A stretch of 64,000 nt of DNA from Micromonospora alfalfae (GCF_022230925.1 NZ_JAKKFH010000026.1:62001-126000); one strand, 5' to 3'; shown: positions 16,659 to 26,822, counted from the first letter of the stretch. Notes: generated by a model not told the origin, from the letters alone. Numbers and translations are program-made.

Positions 16659-19600
16659 TCAGGCGGCCGCGGAGGTCCGCACCAGGGTGCGGATCTGGCG
16701 CAGCAGCACCGACAGGGCGGCGAGATCCGCCCGCGACTCGTCGAACTCACCCATCGCCCGCCGGGCCCTGTGGATCGATGTGGCGTTCGACTGCTCCCAC
16801 TGCTGCACCCGCTCGTGCGGCGGCAGGTCGCCCGGGGTGGAGTCGAGTACCTCCGCGGTGAGCGCGGCCAGCGCGGCGTACAGGTCGTACCGCAGCGCCA
16901 TCCGGGCCAGCGTCTGCCAGCGGTCCTCCCGCGGCAGCAGGGAGATCTTCGACAGCAGCGAGTCCACCCGGAACAGGTCCGACAGCACGAAGTAGACCGA
17001 GGCCACCTCGCTGACGTCCCGCCCACTGGCGTTCGCGGTCTCCACCACGTCCATCAGACCGAAGCTGTACATCAGCCGGGTGGCTCGCTCCGCCAGCTCG
17101 CGGGGCAGCCCACGTTCGGTCATCGAGTCCATGTGCGCGGCGATGCCCTGGCGCTCGTTGCCGTAGAACAGCTCCTCCAGCCCTGGCAGCAGCCGGGTGA
17201 CCCCGTCGCGCAGCCGGGCGATCTCGGCCGGCACGTCGATCGGCGAACGCCGGTTGGAGACCAGCCACCGCACCGCCCGGTCGAGCAGCCGACGAGTGTC
17301 CAGGTAGACGCTGGTCTGCAGCTCCGGCGCCACCTTGTTGTCCAGCGCCTCGACCTCGTCCCACAGGTCGCGCAGGCCGAACACCTCGCTGACCACCACG
17401 TACGCCCGGATCACGTCGGCCGCGCTGGCCGCCGTCTCCTCGACCACCCGGAAGATGAACGAGATGCCACCCCGGTTGATCGCCTCGTTGACCAGCACTG
17501 TGGTGACGATGTCGCGGCGCAGGCGGTGCCGGCCCATCCGGTCGGCGAACCGCTCACGCATCGGCGTCGGGAAGTAGTTGACCAGGACGTCGGTCGTCCA
17601 CTCCTCGTCGGCCAACCCCTCGGTGAGGATCTCCCGCTCCAGGACGATCTTCACGTACGCGAGCAGCACGGCGAACTCCGGCGCGGTCAGCCCGGACTCG
17701 CTGCGGACCGCCAGTTCCTCGTCCGGCGGCAGCGCCTCCAACGCGCGGTCCAACCCGCCCGAACGCTCCAGCTCGTTGATCATCCGACGGTGCACCGGGA
17801 GCAGCGAGGCGGCCTGGGCCTGGGCGTTGTTGATCGCCCGAGCCTGGTCGTAGTTGTCCCGCAGCACCAGCTCCGCGACCTCGTTGGTCATCCCGGCCAG
17901 CAGCTCGTCCCGGTCGTCCGTGGTCAGCTCACCGTCGGCCACCGCCGTGTTGAGCAGGATCTTGATGTTCACCTCGTGGTCGGAGGTGTCCACCCCGGCC
18001 GCGTTGTCGATGAAGTCCGTGTAGATCCGGCCACCTGTCAACGCGTACTCGATCCGGCCGAGCTGGGTCCAGCCCAGGTTGCCGCCCTCGCCCGCCACCC
18101 GGCAGCGCAGGTTGCGCCCGTCCACCCGGATCGCGTCGTTGGACTTGTCGCCCACCTCGGCGTTGGTCTGGGTGGAGGCCTTGACGTAGGTGCCGATGCC
18201 GCCGTTCCAGAACAGGTCCACCGGGGCGGTGACGATCGCCTTCATCAGGTCCTGCGGCGACAACTGCGTCACGTCGTCGTCCAGGCCGATCGCCGCCCGC
18301 ACCTGCGGCGTGATCGGGATGGACTTCGCGGTACGCGGGAAGATGCCGCCACCTGCCGAGATCAGCTCCGGGTTGTAGTCCTCCCAGGAGGAGCGGGGCA
18401 GGTCGAACAGCCGTCGACGCTCCGCGTACGAGGTGGCGGCGTCCGGCTCCGGGTCGAGGAAGATGTGCCGGTGGTCGAAGGCGGCCACCAGCCGGATGTG
18501 CTCGGAGAGCAGCATCCCGTTGCCGAACACGTCGCCGGACATGTCGCCGACGCCGACCACTGTGAAGTCCTGGGTCTGGGTGTCCAGGCCCAGCTCACGG
18601 AAGTGCCGCTTGACCGACTCCCAGGCGCCCCGGGCGGTGATGCCCATCTTCTTGTGGTCGTAGCCCGCGGATCCGCCGGACGCGAACGCGTCGCCCATCC
18701 AGAAGTTGTGGGCCTTGGAGATCTCGTTGGCGATGTCGGAGAACGTCGCGGTGCCCTTGTCGGCCGCCACGACCAGGTACGGGTCGTCGCCGTCGTGCCG
18801 GACCACGTCCTCGGGTGGCACGATCTGCCCGCTGACGATGTTGTCGGTGACGTCCAGCATCGCGCCGACGAACTCCTGGTAGCAGGCGACCGCCTCGTCC
18901 CGGTCGCCCGGCTTCTGCTTCAACACGAAGCCGCCCTTGGCGCCGACCGGCACGATCACCGTGTTCTTCACCATCTGCGCCTTGACCAGGCCCAGCACCT
19001 CGGTGCGGAAGTCCTCCCGACGGTCGGACCACCGCAACCCGCCCCGGGCCACCGGCCCGAACCGCAGGTGCACACCCTCGAAGCGCGGCGAGTAGACGAA
19101 GATCTCGAACTTCGGTCGCGGCGCGGGCAGGTCCGGAATGGCCTGCGGGTCGAGCTTGAACGCCACGTACGCCTTCGGCCGCCCGTCGGCGCGCTTCTGG
19201 TAGAAGCTGGTCCGCAGGGTCGCCTCGATCAGCGTCAGGTATGAGCGCAGGATCCGGTCCTGGTCGAGGCTCGCCACGTCGTCCAGCGCGCCCCGGATCG
19301 TCTCCACCAGCTCACCGCTGCGCTGCTGCCGCTGCTCGGTGCTCAACTCGCCCGGCGCGAACCGGGTCTCGAAGAGCTCCACCAGCAGGGCGGCGAGCTT
19401 CGGGTACGCGATGAAGGTCTGCTCCATGTAGTCCTGCGAGAAGACCGTGCCGGCCTGCCGCAGGTACTTCGCGTACGCCCGCAGCACCACCACCTGCCGC
19501 CAGGTCAGCCCGCCGCGCAGCACCAGCTCGTTGAACCGGTCCACCTCGGCCTCGCCGCGCCAGGCAGCCGCGAAGGCGTTCTCCACGTGCGGGCGCACCT

Positions 19601-21740
19601 CGGCCAGCTCGTGATGCCCCTCGGGCAGCATGAGGCCGAAGTCGTACAGGTAGACCCGACCGTCGATCCGGTCCACCTCGTACGGGTGCTCGTCGACCAC
19701 CCGTACGCCGAGCGAGTGCAGCACCGGCAGCACCGCGGAGAGCATCATCGGCTCGCCGTAGCGGTAGACCTTGAACCGGACGTCCATCGCCTCGGCCAGG
19801 TCGGCGCCCGGCACCCGGGTGCCCGGCCGGGGCGCCAACTGCTTGCGGAACAGGTGCATCTCCAGCTGGCCGGGCTCCTCCAGCAGCTCCAGCTTCGCCA
19901 GGTCCTTCATCGCCTCGTACGGCGTGTGCCCGTCCTTGTAGCCCTCCGGGAACGCGTCGGCGTACCTGGTGAACAGGTGCTTGGCCTGCTCGTCGCCGAG
20001 CTTGCGCTCCAGCACCAACCGGTAGTCGTCGTCCCACAGTCGGGTGGCGTCGGCCAACTCCTCGGCGAGCAGGTCGGCGTCGATGTCGCCGGGTGGCCGC
20101 GTCGGGTCGGTACGGACGATGAAGTGCACCCGAGCCAGCATCGACTCGGTGACCCGGGTCGTGTAGTCCACCCCGACACCGTTCAGCTCACGCAGCAGGA
20201 TGTCCTGCATGCGCAGCCGGTTCTGGGTGGTGAACCGGTCCCGGGGCAGGTAGATCAGGCAGGAGATGAACCGCCCGTACGCGTCTCGACGCAGGAAGAC
20301 CCGCAGCTGCCGGCGGCCGGCCATCCGCAGCACTCCGACCACCGCGTGGTACAGGTCGTCGGTCTTGATCTGGAACAGCTCGTCGCGCGGGTAGGTCTCC
20401 AGGATCTGGATCAGATCCTTGCCCGAGTGGCTGCGCCGGCTCAGGCCGGAGCGGTCCAGCACCTCGGCCACCTTGCGGCGTACCACCGGCAGCTCGCGGA
20501 CGCTGGTCCGGTAGGCGGCCGTCGAGAACAGGCCCAGGAAGCGCCGCTCACCGATCACGTCACCGGCGGAGTTGAAGATCTTGAAGCCGATGTAGTCCAG
20601 GTACGCCGAGCGGTGCACTGTGGCCCGGGAGTTCGCCTTGGTAATGATCAGCAGGCGCTTCTCCAGCACCTTCTCGTGCGCCTCGGGCGTCATCGAGGAC
20701 AGCGACCGCGCATCCGGCGAATCGGAGCGCAGAATGCCCAGACCGGTGCCGAGCACCGCCTCCAACGCCTTGCCGTCGACCGGGTCGGCGGCGTCGCCGC
20801 CGTCGGCGTCCACCAACCGGTACTCGCGGTAGCCGAGGAAGGTGAAGTGGTCCTGGGCGAGCCACCGCAGCAGCTCCACCGAGTCGGTGATGTCCTTTTC
20901 CGGCACGGGTGGGCGGTTGTCGGAGGTACGGGCGGACGCCAGCTCGTCGGCGAGCGCGAGGGCACGCTGACGCATCTTCGGCCAGTCCTCCACCGCCTCC
21001 CGCACGTCGGTGAGCACCCGCTGCAACTCGCGGCGCAACCGGTCCCGTTCGGCCGCGTCCCGGACGGGGTCGATCTCGACCCGCATCCAGCTCTCGATGA
21101 TGTCGCCGGCGATCGCGTCGTCCGGTTCCACATCAGCGGAGACCTCGGTGAGCCGACCCAGCGGCTCCCGCCGCACCACCACCAGCGGGTGCACCAGCAG
21201 GTGCACGTCGAGGTGGTACGAGTTGAGCAGCGCCGTCACCGAGTCGACCAGGAACGGCATGTCGTCAGTGACGATCTCGACGACCGTGTGGTGCTGGTCG
21301 GCGTGCGGTTCGTGGATCCGCAGCTTCAACTCGCCTGGCACCCGCTGCTGGGCGAGATCCCGGTGTGCCCGGGCCGCGTCGAGCATTTCTTCCGCCGTGA
21401 AGCCGACCAGCTCCTCGTCCGGGGCGAACCGCCAGAAACGGCCGACAAGTGTCGCCGCGTCGTGGTCGTCCCCGGCGAGCGCGACGGCCTGAGCCACCAG
21501 GCGCTCCGCGTTGGGGACGGGTTCGTCGAGCTCGGCGTCCTCCACGTCGTCGGCCAGCGCCTCGGCTGGCAGACCCAGATCGTAGATGGTGTCGATGCTC
21601 GACCCGGTCAGCCCGGTGACTCCCGTGTCGAGTCGGCCGTAGCCGTCCCCGTCGGTCGCCGAATCGAAGCTGTCATCGTCCCGGCCGGAGTCATCCTGCC
21701 GGAGGTCGGGTTCCGGTTTGATCGCCGGACGCCGGTCCAT
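16659..21740 (-). CDS. gdh: NAD-specific glutamate dehydrogenase, large (180-kDa) type
   Basis: The protein of about 1,693 residues is the full size of the L180 glutamate dehydrogenase class found in Streptomyces, mycobacteria and Pseudomonas. The N-terminal third carries ACT-like regulatory segments (TDDMPFLVDSVTALL). The catalytic core has GGLRWSDRREDFRTEVLGLVKAQMVKN, VGAKGGFVLK with the substrate Lys, and GVGDMSGDVFGNGML in the NAD domain, followed by a long helical C-terminus. It converts glutamate to 2-oxoglutarate and ammonium in the cytosol. ATG 21740 has GAGGGGA at nine bases; GTG 21749 would be too close to it. The gene stands alone and converges with the sortase gene. Confidence 0.96.
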   Translation of the reverse strand: MDRRPAIKPEPDLRQDDSGRDDDSFDSATDGDGYGRLDTGVTGLTGSSIDTIYDLGLPAEALADDVEDAELDEPVPNAERLVAQAVALAGDDHDAATLVGRFWRFAPDEELVGFTAEEMLDAARAHRDLAQQRVPGELKLRIHEPHADQHHTVVEIVTDDMPFLVDSVTALLNSYHLDVHLLVHPLVVVRREPLGRLTEVSADVEPDDAIAGDIIESWMRVEIDPVRDAAERDRLRRELQRVLTDVREAVEDWPKMRQRALALADELASARTSDNRPPVPEKDITDSVELLRWLAQDHFTFLGYREYRLVDADGGDAADPVDGKALEAVLGTGLGILRSDSPDARSLSSMTPEAHEKVLEKRLLIITKANSRATVHRSAYLDYIGFKIFNSAGDVIGERRFLGLFSTAAYRTSVRELPVVRRKVAEVLDRSGLSRRSHSGKDLIQILETYPRDELFQIKTDDLYHAVVGVLRMAGRRQLRVFLRRDAYGRFISCLIYLPRDRFTTQNRLRMQDILLRELNGVGVDYTTRVTESMLARVHFIVRTDPTRPPGDIDADLLAEELADATRLWDDDYRLVLERKLGDEQAKHLFTRYADAFPEGYKDGHTPYEAMKDLAKLELLEEPGQLEMHLFRKQLAPRPGTRVPGADLAEAMDVRFKVYRYGEPMMLSAVLPVLHSLGVRVVDEHPYEVDRIDGRVYLYDFGLMLPEGHHELAEVRPHVENAFAAAWRGEAEVDRFNELVLRGGLTWRQVVVLRAYAKYLRQAGTVFSQDYMEQTFIAYPKLAALLVELFETRFAPGELSTEQRQQRSGELVETIRGALDDVASLDQDRILRSYLTLIEATLRTSFYQKRADGRPKAYVAFKLDPQAIPDLPAPRPKFEIFVYSPRFEGVHLRFGPVARGGLRWSDRREDFRTEVLGLVKAQMVKNTVIVPVGAKGGFVLKQKPGDRDEAVACYQEFVGAMLDVTDNIVSGQIVPPEDVVRHDGDDPYLVVAADKGTATFSDIANEISKAHNFWMGDAFASGGSAGYDHKKMGITARGAWESVKRHFRELGLDTQTQDFTVVGVGDMSGDVFGNGMLLSEHIRLVAAFDHRHIFLDPEPDAATSYAERRRLFDLPRSSWEDYNPELISAGGGIFPRTAKSIPITPQVRAAIGLDDDVTQLSPQDLMKAIVTAPVDLFWNGGIGTYVKASTQTNAEVGDKSNDAIRVDGRNLRCRVAGEGGNLGWTQLGRIEYALTGGRIYTDFIDNAAGVDTSDHEVNIKILLNTAVADGELTTDDRDELLAGMTNEVAELVLRDNYDQARAINNAQAQAASLLPVHRRMINELERSGGLDRALEALPPDEELAVRSESGLTAPEFAVLLAYVKIVLEREILTEGLADEEWTTDVLVNYFPTPMRERFADRMGRHRLRRDIVTTVLVNEAINRGGISFIFRVVEETAASAADVIRAYVVVSEVFGLRDLWDEVEALDNKVAPELQTSVYLDTRRLLDRAVRWLVSNRRSPIDVPAEIARLRDGVTRLLPGLEELFYGNERQGIAAHMDSMTERGLPRELAERATRLMYSFGLMDVVETANASGRDVSEVASVYFVLSDLFRVDSLLSKISLLPREDRWQTLARMALRYDLYAALAALTAEVLDSTPGDLPPHERVQQWEQSNATSIHRARRAMGEFDESRADLAALSVLLRQIRTLVRTSAAA

Positions 21741-22029
21741 CGGTGCCACTCCCCTCGACCCACCGCGTTGTGGGTCACTCTGCCGCCCAGCCTAGGCCCT
21801 GCCGTTGTGCGCCTTCGTCGGCGGACCACTGGCCAGACGTCCGGATCGGGACTTTGTCCTTTCACCCGTTGCGGGTCCGAGGTTGGCCGGCTCCGGGATA
21901 CCCCGCCACGCGATGTTCATCACACGGGTACGGCCCGTCTTTGAGCGCGGCCGAGCACCTGGGGGACGTTGGGGACGACGTTCCCGTACTACCGTGCGAG
22001 GGCAGTCCGAGATCGGAAGGACCAGCTTC

Positions 22030-23994
22030 ATGCCCTTGTCGTACCCCCGGCCCCACCGGCCGAACCCCGCCCACCGGCTCGCCGCCGCCGCCACCACGGC
22101 GCTGCTCGCGGCGGGTGTCCTGGTCGGTTGTTCCGGTGACGACGGGCCGCAACGCACCGTCGACGCCTTCCTCGCGGGTTGGCGCAGCGGCGACCTCCAG
22201 GCGGTCGGTCTGATCGACCCGCTCGGCTCGAAACTGCCGTCGGCCGACGTGGCTCGCGAGATCAAGGACCTCTCCGGTGAGCTGGCGGCCACCCCGCCCA
22301 CGCTGACGCGTCGCGGCGAGCCGAAGATCACGAAGGACATCGCCACCACGACCGTCCAGATGGAGTGGACCCTGCCCGGTCAGACCCGCTGGGCGTACGA
22401 CCGGGAGGTTCGGCTCGCCCACGGCGGCGACGACCAGTGGCAGGTGATCTGGGAGCCGAAGGTGGTGCACGAGCAGCTCACCAAGGGCGACCGGTTGGCG
22501 CTGCGTCGCGACCCCGGTGCCCGCGCCGCAGTGCTTGACAACGCCGGGAAGGCGCTGGTGACCCCACGCCCGGTGGTCCGGGTGGGTGTGCAGCCCAACG
22601 GGGTCACCGACATCAGGAAGCTCGTCAAGGACCTCGACGCGGCGTTCAAGGCCATCCGCCCGGCGCTGGTCCCCGGCGTCGACCTGGCCGACCTGCCCGA
22701 CCGGGTGGCCAAGGCCGAGCCGGGCGCGTTCGTCGAGGTGGTGTCGCTCCGCGAGGAGGCGTACCGGCAGATCAAGCCCCGGATCTACGACCTGCCCGGC
22801 ACCAAGTTCGTCTCCGACAAGATCGACCTGGCGCCCACCCGCGAGTTCGCCCGTGCGCTGCTCGGCAGTGTCGACCAGGCGCAGGCCGACGACCTCGCCG
22901 CACACCCCGACCGGTACGTCGTCGGCGATCTGGTCGGGCATGGCGGGCTACAGGGCCGCTACGACGAGCGACTGCGCGGCGGCCCCGGGCTGACGGTTGT
23001 GGTCGAGCGTCCGGCCGAGGGCGGCAAACTCGAACCCACCGGCGCCGAGCTGTTCCGCCGGGAGCCGCAGCCCGGGCAGGCGCTGAAGACCACGCTGGAC
23101 GTCGCCGTCCAGAACGCGGCCGACGGGGCACTGCGCGCCGAGTCGCGCCGATCCGCACTGGTGGCGCTCCGCATCAGCGACGGCGCCGTGCTCGCCGCCG
23201 CGAACGGCCCCGGTCCGGCCGGGGAAAATCTGGCCTTCGACGCCCAGGTGCCTCCGGGCTCGACGTTCAAGATGGTCAGCACGCTGGGCCTGCTGGACCG
23301 GGGCGCGGTCACGCTGGACGGGCCGGTGGACTGCAAGAAGACCTTCACCGTGGACGGCCGGTCCTTCAAGAACTCGGACAACTTCGAGCTCGGCTCGGTG
23401 CCGTTCCGCACCGACTTCGCCAAGTCCTGCAACACGGCGTTCGCCGCGCTGGCCCCGAAGCTCGGCGGCGACGGGCTGGCCGCCGCCGGTCGCTCGCTGG
23501 GCCTGGAGGGTCAATGGGACCTCGGCACGGACGCCTTCACCGGCAAGGTCTCGACGGGCGGCAGCCTGGCCGAGCAGGCCGCCGCGTCGTTCGGGCAGGG
23601 CACCACGTTGGTCAGCCCGCTCGCCATGGCCGGCGCCACCGCCGCAGTGGCCCGCGGCCGCTTCGAGCAGCCAAAGCTGCTGATCGACCCGGCGCCGGCC
23701 AAGCCGGCCCCGGCAGGCGAGCAGCTCAAGCCGGAGTCCGTCGAGGCGCTGCGCACGATGATGCGCGAGGTGGTCACCGCCGGCACCGGCAGCGCGCTCA
23801 AGGACGTGCCGGGCGAGGTGTACGGCAAGACCGGCACCGCCGAGTACGACGACAACCCGGCGCACACCCACGCCTGGTTCGTCGGCTGGCGGGGTGACGT
23901 GGCGTTCGCCGTCTTCGTGGAGAAGGGCGGGGCCAGCACCGCCTCGGCCGTCCCGATTGCCGAGCGCTTCCTTCGCGCCCTCCCAACCCCCTGA
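22030..23994 (+). CDS. Penicillin-binding lipoprotein, MecA-type class B transpeptidase
   Basis: The ATG at 22030 follows GGAAGGA at eight bases; the frame is open 225 bp further upstream without support. The 654-residue protein has a lipobox (LVGC, Cys34), an NTF2-like MecA N-terminal domain (PQRTVDAFLAGWRSGDLQAV), a dimerisation domain, and a complete transpeptidase domain. The latter has STFK (Ser411, Lys414), SCN (Ser466, Asn468) and KTG (Lys600). It should cross-link peptidoglycan on the outer face of the membrane and be inhibited by beta-lactams to an unknown degree. It is divergent from the gdh gene and stands alone. Confidence 0.93.
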   Translation: MPLSYPRPHRPNPAHRLAAAATTALLAAGVLVGCSGDDGPQRTVDAFLAGWRSGDLQAVGLIDPLGSKLPSADVAREIKDLSGELAATPPTLTRRGEPKITKDIATTTVQMEWTLPGQTRWAYDREVRLAHGGDDQWQVIWEPKVVHEQLTKGDRLALRRDPGARAAVLDNAGKALVTPRPVVRVGVQPNGVTDIRKLVKDLDAAFKAIRPALVPGVDLADLPDRVAKAEPGAFVEVVSLREEAYRQIKPRIYDLPGTKFVSDKIDLAPTREFARALLGSVDQAQADDLAAHPDRYVVGDLVGHGGLQGRYDERLRGGPGLTVVVERPAEGGKLEPTGAELFRREPQPGQALKTTLDVAVQNAADGALRAESRRSALVALRISDGAVLAAANGPGPAGENLAFDAQVPPGSTFKMVSTLGLLDRGAVTLDGPVDCKKTFTVDGRSFKNSDNFELGSVPFRTDFAKSCNTAFAALAPKLGGDGLAAAGRSLGLEGQWDLGTDAFTGKVSTGGSLAEQAAASFGQGTTLVSPLAMAGATAAVARGRFEQPKLLIDPAPAKPAPAGEQLKPESVEALRTMMREVVTAGTGSALKDVPGEVYGKTGTAEYDDNPAHTHAWFVGWRGDVAFAVFVEKGGASTASAVPIAERFLRALPTP

Positions 23995-24014
23995 CCCACC
24001 GGCCTCGGCCTTCT

Positions 24015-24101
24015 GGCCTTGATCCACTCGGTTTCGGTGAAACTGGGGTGTCCAAGCCACCCGGACGCCCCGAATTCACTGATCCCGAGTGGATCAAGGC
24101 C
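24015..24101. repeat. Long intergenic palindrome P1
   Basis: GGCCTTGATCCACTCGG (24015-24031) is perfectly complementary to 24085-24101, and an inner GGGGTGTCC/GGACGCCCC pairing extends the hairpin. It lies between two convergent genes (the PBP and arginase-family genes) and may act as terminator. It belongs to a window-wide set of long hairpins with GATC near the tips. Confidence 0.85.
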
Positions 24102-24194
24102 GGATGCCCGAAGGCCGGATGCCCGAAGGCCGGATGCCCGAAGGCCGGGTGGCCGAAGGCCGGGTGGCCGAAGGCCGGGTGGCCGAGGGCCGGG
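24096..24194 (+). repeat. Tandem 15-bp noncoding repeat
   Basis: Six to seven copies of AAGGCCGGATGCCCG or AAGGCCGGGTGGCCG run head to tail, starting inside the right arm of palindrome P1 and ending at the stop codon of the arginase-family gene. Confidence 0.9.
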
Positions 24195-25742
24195 TCAGGC
24201 GGTGTCGGCTTCGCGCCCTTCGGGCGGATTCTGGGTCGACGGGGAGATACGTCGGAGCAGACCGGGACCGGCCGACGCCGGCGGGCCGACCGGTTCGCGC
24301 TCGATCAGCGGCGCGATACCGGCCGCGACGCCCGACGGCTCGGGATGAGCTGGTCCGCCAGTGCTGGGCGATTCCGCCTCGGCCGGCACGCCGCGAGGCA
24401 CCGCCCCTGGGGCGCCGACGCCAGCCGGCCCCAGCCCAGCGGGCCCGACGCCAGCAGACCCGAGCCCAGCGGGCCCGAGCGCGGCGGACCGGACCCCGGC
24501 GGTGTCGAGGTCAGCGGCGACATCAGGCTCCGCGACCCGCTCAACGCGGTCGAGCCCATCAGGCCCGGCCAGCCCGTCAAGGCCAACCAGCCCGTCGAGC
24601 CGCTCGACACGCTCGGCACGGTCGGGACGCTCGGCACGGTCGGGACGCTCGGCACGCTCGGCACGGTCGGGACGCTCGGCACGGTCGGGACGCTCGGCAC
24701 GGTCGGGACGCTCGGCACGGTCGGGACGCACGGCACGGTCGGGACGCTCGGTGGCTGTCGCGGCCCGGCCGTTGCCGCGCCGCGGGGAGGGCGTCGGCCG
24801 TGCCGACAGCAGTCGGGGAGGCACGGCTTCCGGGGCGGTCACCGGCGCCAGACCGGCGACCACGGTGTTCACGATCTCGGCCGCGTACGAGCCGTCCGGG
24901 TCGTAGTCGGGGTCGAAGACGGTCAACTCCACGCCGAGGCAGTGCGGGGTGTCGACCAGGCCGGCGAGCAGGATCTCCAGCTCGGCGAAGGCGATTCCAC
25001 CCGGGTCGGGGGCGTCCACGGCGGGCATCACCGCCGGGTCGAGCACGTCCACGTCGATGTGCACCCAGTAGCCCGCGCAGTCGGCGAGTTGCTCGTGCGC
25101 CCACTGGGCCGTCCGGGCGGCGCCTTCGGCGCGCAGCGCCGGCACCGGTCGGGTGGTGATTCCGGCGGCCTGGAGGTCGAGCCGGTATTCGTCCTGGGCC
25201 CGGATGCCGAGTACCACCACGTCGATGTCGCGGAAGTAGGGCCGCCGGCCCTCCAGCGCGGCCAGGTCGGCCTGCCCTCGCCCGGTGACCAGGGCCAGGT
25301 CCTCACCGGCGGCGGCACCGACGTAGGAGGCGTTGCCGGGGTGCCGAAAGTCGGAGTGCCCGTCGACGAAGACCAGCCCGATCCGCCCGCCGACGGCCTC
25401 GCCGAGGCGGTGCATTGCCAGGGCCGAGCCGAGGAGCACGGAGCAGTCGCCGCCGAGCACCACCGGGAACTCGCCCCGGTCGATGATCGAGCCGATGCGT
25501 TCGGCGAGGGCCAACGAGTAGTCGGCGATCTCCCGGGCGTGGCACACCCCGTCGCCGGGCCGCCAGTCGCCCGGGTCGTAGCGGGCGGGGGTGACGCAGC
25601 CGGCGTCGCGGGCGCGGAGCCGGGCCAGCAGGTCGTGGTCGCGCAGCGCCCCGGGCGCCTTGGCGCAACCCGGGACCGACGTGGGCGTCGGCGGCCGTAG
25701 ACCGAGATTTGTCGGCGCGTCGAGGACGGCGATCCGGCGCAT
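24195..25742 (-). CDS. Arginase/ureohydrolase family protein with repetitive C-terminal tail
   Basis: Residues 1-300 form a ureohydrolase domain with its manganese motifs: GGDCSVLLG (Asp99; Cys100 replaces the usual His), FVDGHSDF (Asp127, His129, Asp131) and HIDVDVLDP (Asp230, Asp232, Asp235). The family hydrolyses guanidino or formimino groups of arginine-like substrates; the exact substrate is not predictable, and the Cys100 change argues against a plain arginase call. Residues about 320-515 are an unusual tail, beginning with DRAERP hexapeptide repeats and then Gly/Pro/Ala-rich sequence. GGGAGC precedes the ATG. The tail may be recent read-through into repeat DNA. Confidence 0.85.
   Translation of the reverse strand: MRRIAVLDAPTNLGLRPPTPTSVPGCAKAPGALRDHDLLARLRARDAGCVTPARYDPGDWRPGDGVCHAREIADYSLALAERIGSIIDRGEFPVVLGGDCSVLLGSALAMHRLGEAVGGRIGLVFVDGHSDFRHPGNASYVGAAAGEDLALVTGRGQADLAALEGRRPYFRDIDVVVLGIRAQDEYRLDLQAAGITTRPVPALRAEGAARTAQWAHEQLADCAGYWVHIDVDVLDPAVMPAVDAPDPGGIAFAELEILLAGLVDTPHCLGVELTVFDPDYDPDGSYAAEIVNTVVAGLAPVTAPEAVPPRLLSARPTPSPRRGNGRAATATERPDRAVRPDRAERPDRAERPDRAERPDRAERAERPDRAERPDRAERVERLDGLVGLDGLAGPDGLDRVERVAEPDVAADLDTAGVRSAALGPAGLGSAGVGPAGLGPAGVGAPGAVPRGVPAEAESPSTGGPAHPEPSGVAAGIAPLIEREPVGPPASAGPGLLRRISPSTQNPPEGREADTA
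24600..24750 (-). repeat. Tandem 18-bp coding repeat
   Basis: The plus strand shows repeated GCTCGGCACGGTCGGGAC units. On the coding strand they encode DRAERP/RAERPD hexads in the arginase-family tail. Confidence 0.9.
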
Positions 25743-25811
25743 CGTGAGCTCCCGTCCTCGGTGGTCGGGCGGGCCGGCCGGAACGCCGGCCCGCGCTGGC
25801 GTGCTACGAAC

Positions 25812-26735
25812 TCAGAACAGGGCGCTGGCCAGAGCCCGACGCGCCGAGGCGACGGCCGGATCGTCCGGGCCGGCAATGGAGAAGAGCGAGACCAGGTGCT
25901 GGCGAACCGTTTCACGGTCCTCACCGGCTGTGCGCCGGACCAGACCGACGAGCCGGGCGTACGCCTGCTCAGCCAGGCCGCTGAGCACCTCGATGTCGGC
26001 GGCCAGCAGTTGGGCGGCGACATCGTCGGGGGCGCTCTCGGCGGCGGCCAGCGCGGTGGACGGGTCGGCGCCGGCCACCCGGCGGGCCACTCCGACCTGG
26101 GCCAGCCCCGCCGTGGCCGCGGCGTCCGCCGGGGCGTCGGCGAGGATCTTCCGGTACGCCTGCTCGGCGGCGTCCAGATCGCCGCTCATCAGCGCGTCGT
26201 CCGCCTCGTCGAGGCGGGGGTCCTCCGGCTCGGCGACGGTCACGCCACCGGCCTTGAGTACGGCCTGGATCCACTGCCGCAGCTGAGCCTCGGGAACCAC
26301 TCCGGAGAAGGCGTCGACCGGCTGGCCGCCGACGACCGCGTAGACCATGGGGATGCCCTGCACCCGGAACATCTGGGCGATTCGGGGATTTTCCTGCACG
26401 TCGACCCGGGCCAGCACCCAGGTGCCGCCGCCTTCGGCGTTCAGCCGCTCCAGGACCGGGGCGAACTCGTCGCTCTCCGGGAAGCCGGCCGCGCCGAAGA
26501 ACACGACGACGGGCGTGGCCATCGAGCGTTCGAGCACGTCGGACTGGATGGTCGCCTCGGTGACGTCCACGATGGCGGTGTCACCGCCGGTGGTGGGCGC
26601 GCCGGGGGCGCCGTTGGACGGGCCGCCCTGCGGGGGCGTGCCGGGGCGGGTACTTGCTGGTGCGGGGCCACGCAGCGTGCTGAGGTCGACCGCGCCGCGG
26701 GTGAAGATCGACGAGGTGATCCGTGGGTCGCTCAT
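25812..26735 (-). CDS. Thioredoxin-fold/TPR protein (CnoX/YbbN-like)
   Basis: The 307-residue protein has a disordered N-terminus, a thioredoxin-fold domain (about 54-165: ATPVVVFFGAAGFPESDEFAPVLERL, VLARVDVQENPRIAQMFRVQGIPMVYAVVGGQPVDAFSG) and a C-terminal tetratricopeptide region (ALMSGDLDAAEQAYRKILADAPADAAATAGLAQV). The CxxC redox site is absent (AAGFPES in its place), so a chaperone or scaffold role is more likely than disulphide chemistry. The equivalent M. tuberculosis gene (Rv1324) lies next to a thiolase gene, and this region has similar contents. AGG lies five bases before the ATG. Cytosolic. Confidence 0.88.
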   Translation of the reverse strand: MSDPRITSSIFTRGAVDLSTLRGPAPASTRPGTPPQGGPSNGAPGAPTTGGDTAIVDVTEATIQSDVLERSMATPVVVFFGAAGFPESDEFAPVLERLNAEGGGTWVLARVDVQENPRIAQMFRVQGIPMVYAVVGGQPVDAFSGVVPEAQLRQWIQAVLKAGGVTVAEPEDPRLDEADDALMSGDLDAAEQAYRKILADAPADAAATAGLAQVGVARRVAGADPSTALAAAESAPDDVAAQLLAADIEVLSGLAEQAYARLVGLVRRTAGEDRETVRQHLVSLFSIAGPDDPAVASARRALASALF

Positions 26736-26822
26736 GGTTACCTAGTCTCGCACGTGAGCCCGGATTCTCAGCTCACCCGCAACCCCGACGTTGCAACTCT
26801 CACGCCCCGCCCCCGACCCCCG

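Noticed and set aside
16770..21944. Two long plus-strand frames (824 and 785 codons) opposite glutamate dehydrogenase
   Set aside because: The minus-strand gene has full-length family similarity; the plus frames have no recognisable domain and are His/Arg/Val-rich shadows.
24600..24750. Possible CRISPR or satellite array
   Set aside because: Units of 18 bp follow one another directly and keep the reading frame of the arginase-family tail; no spacers.
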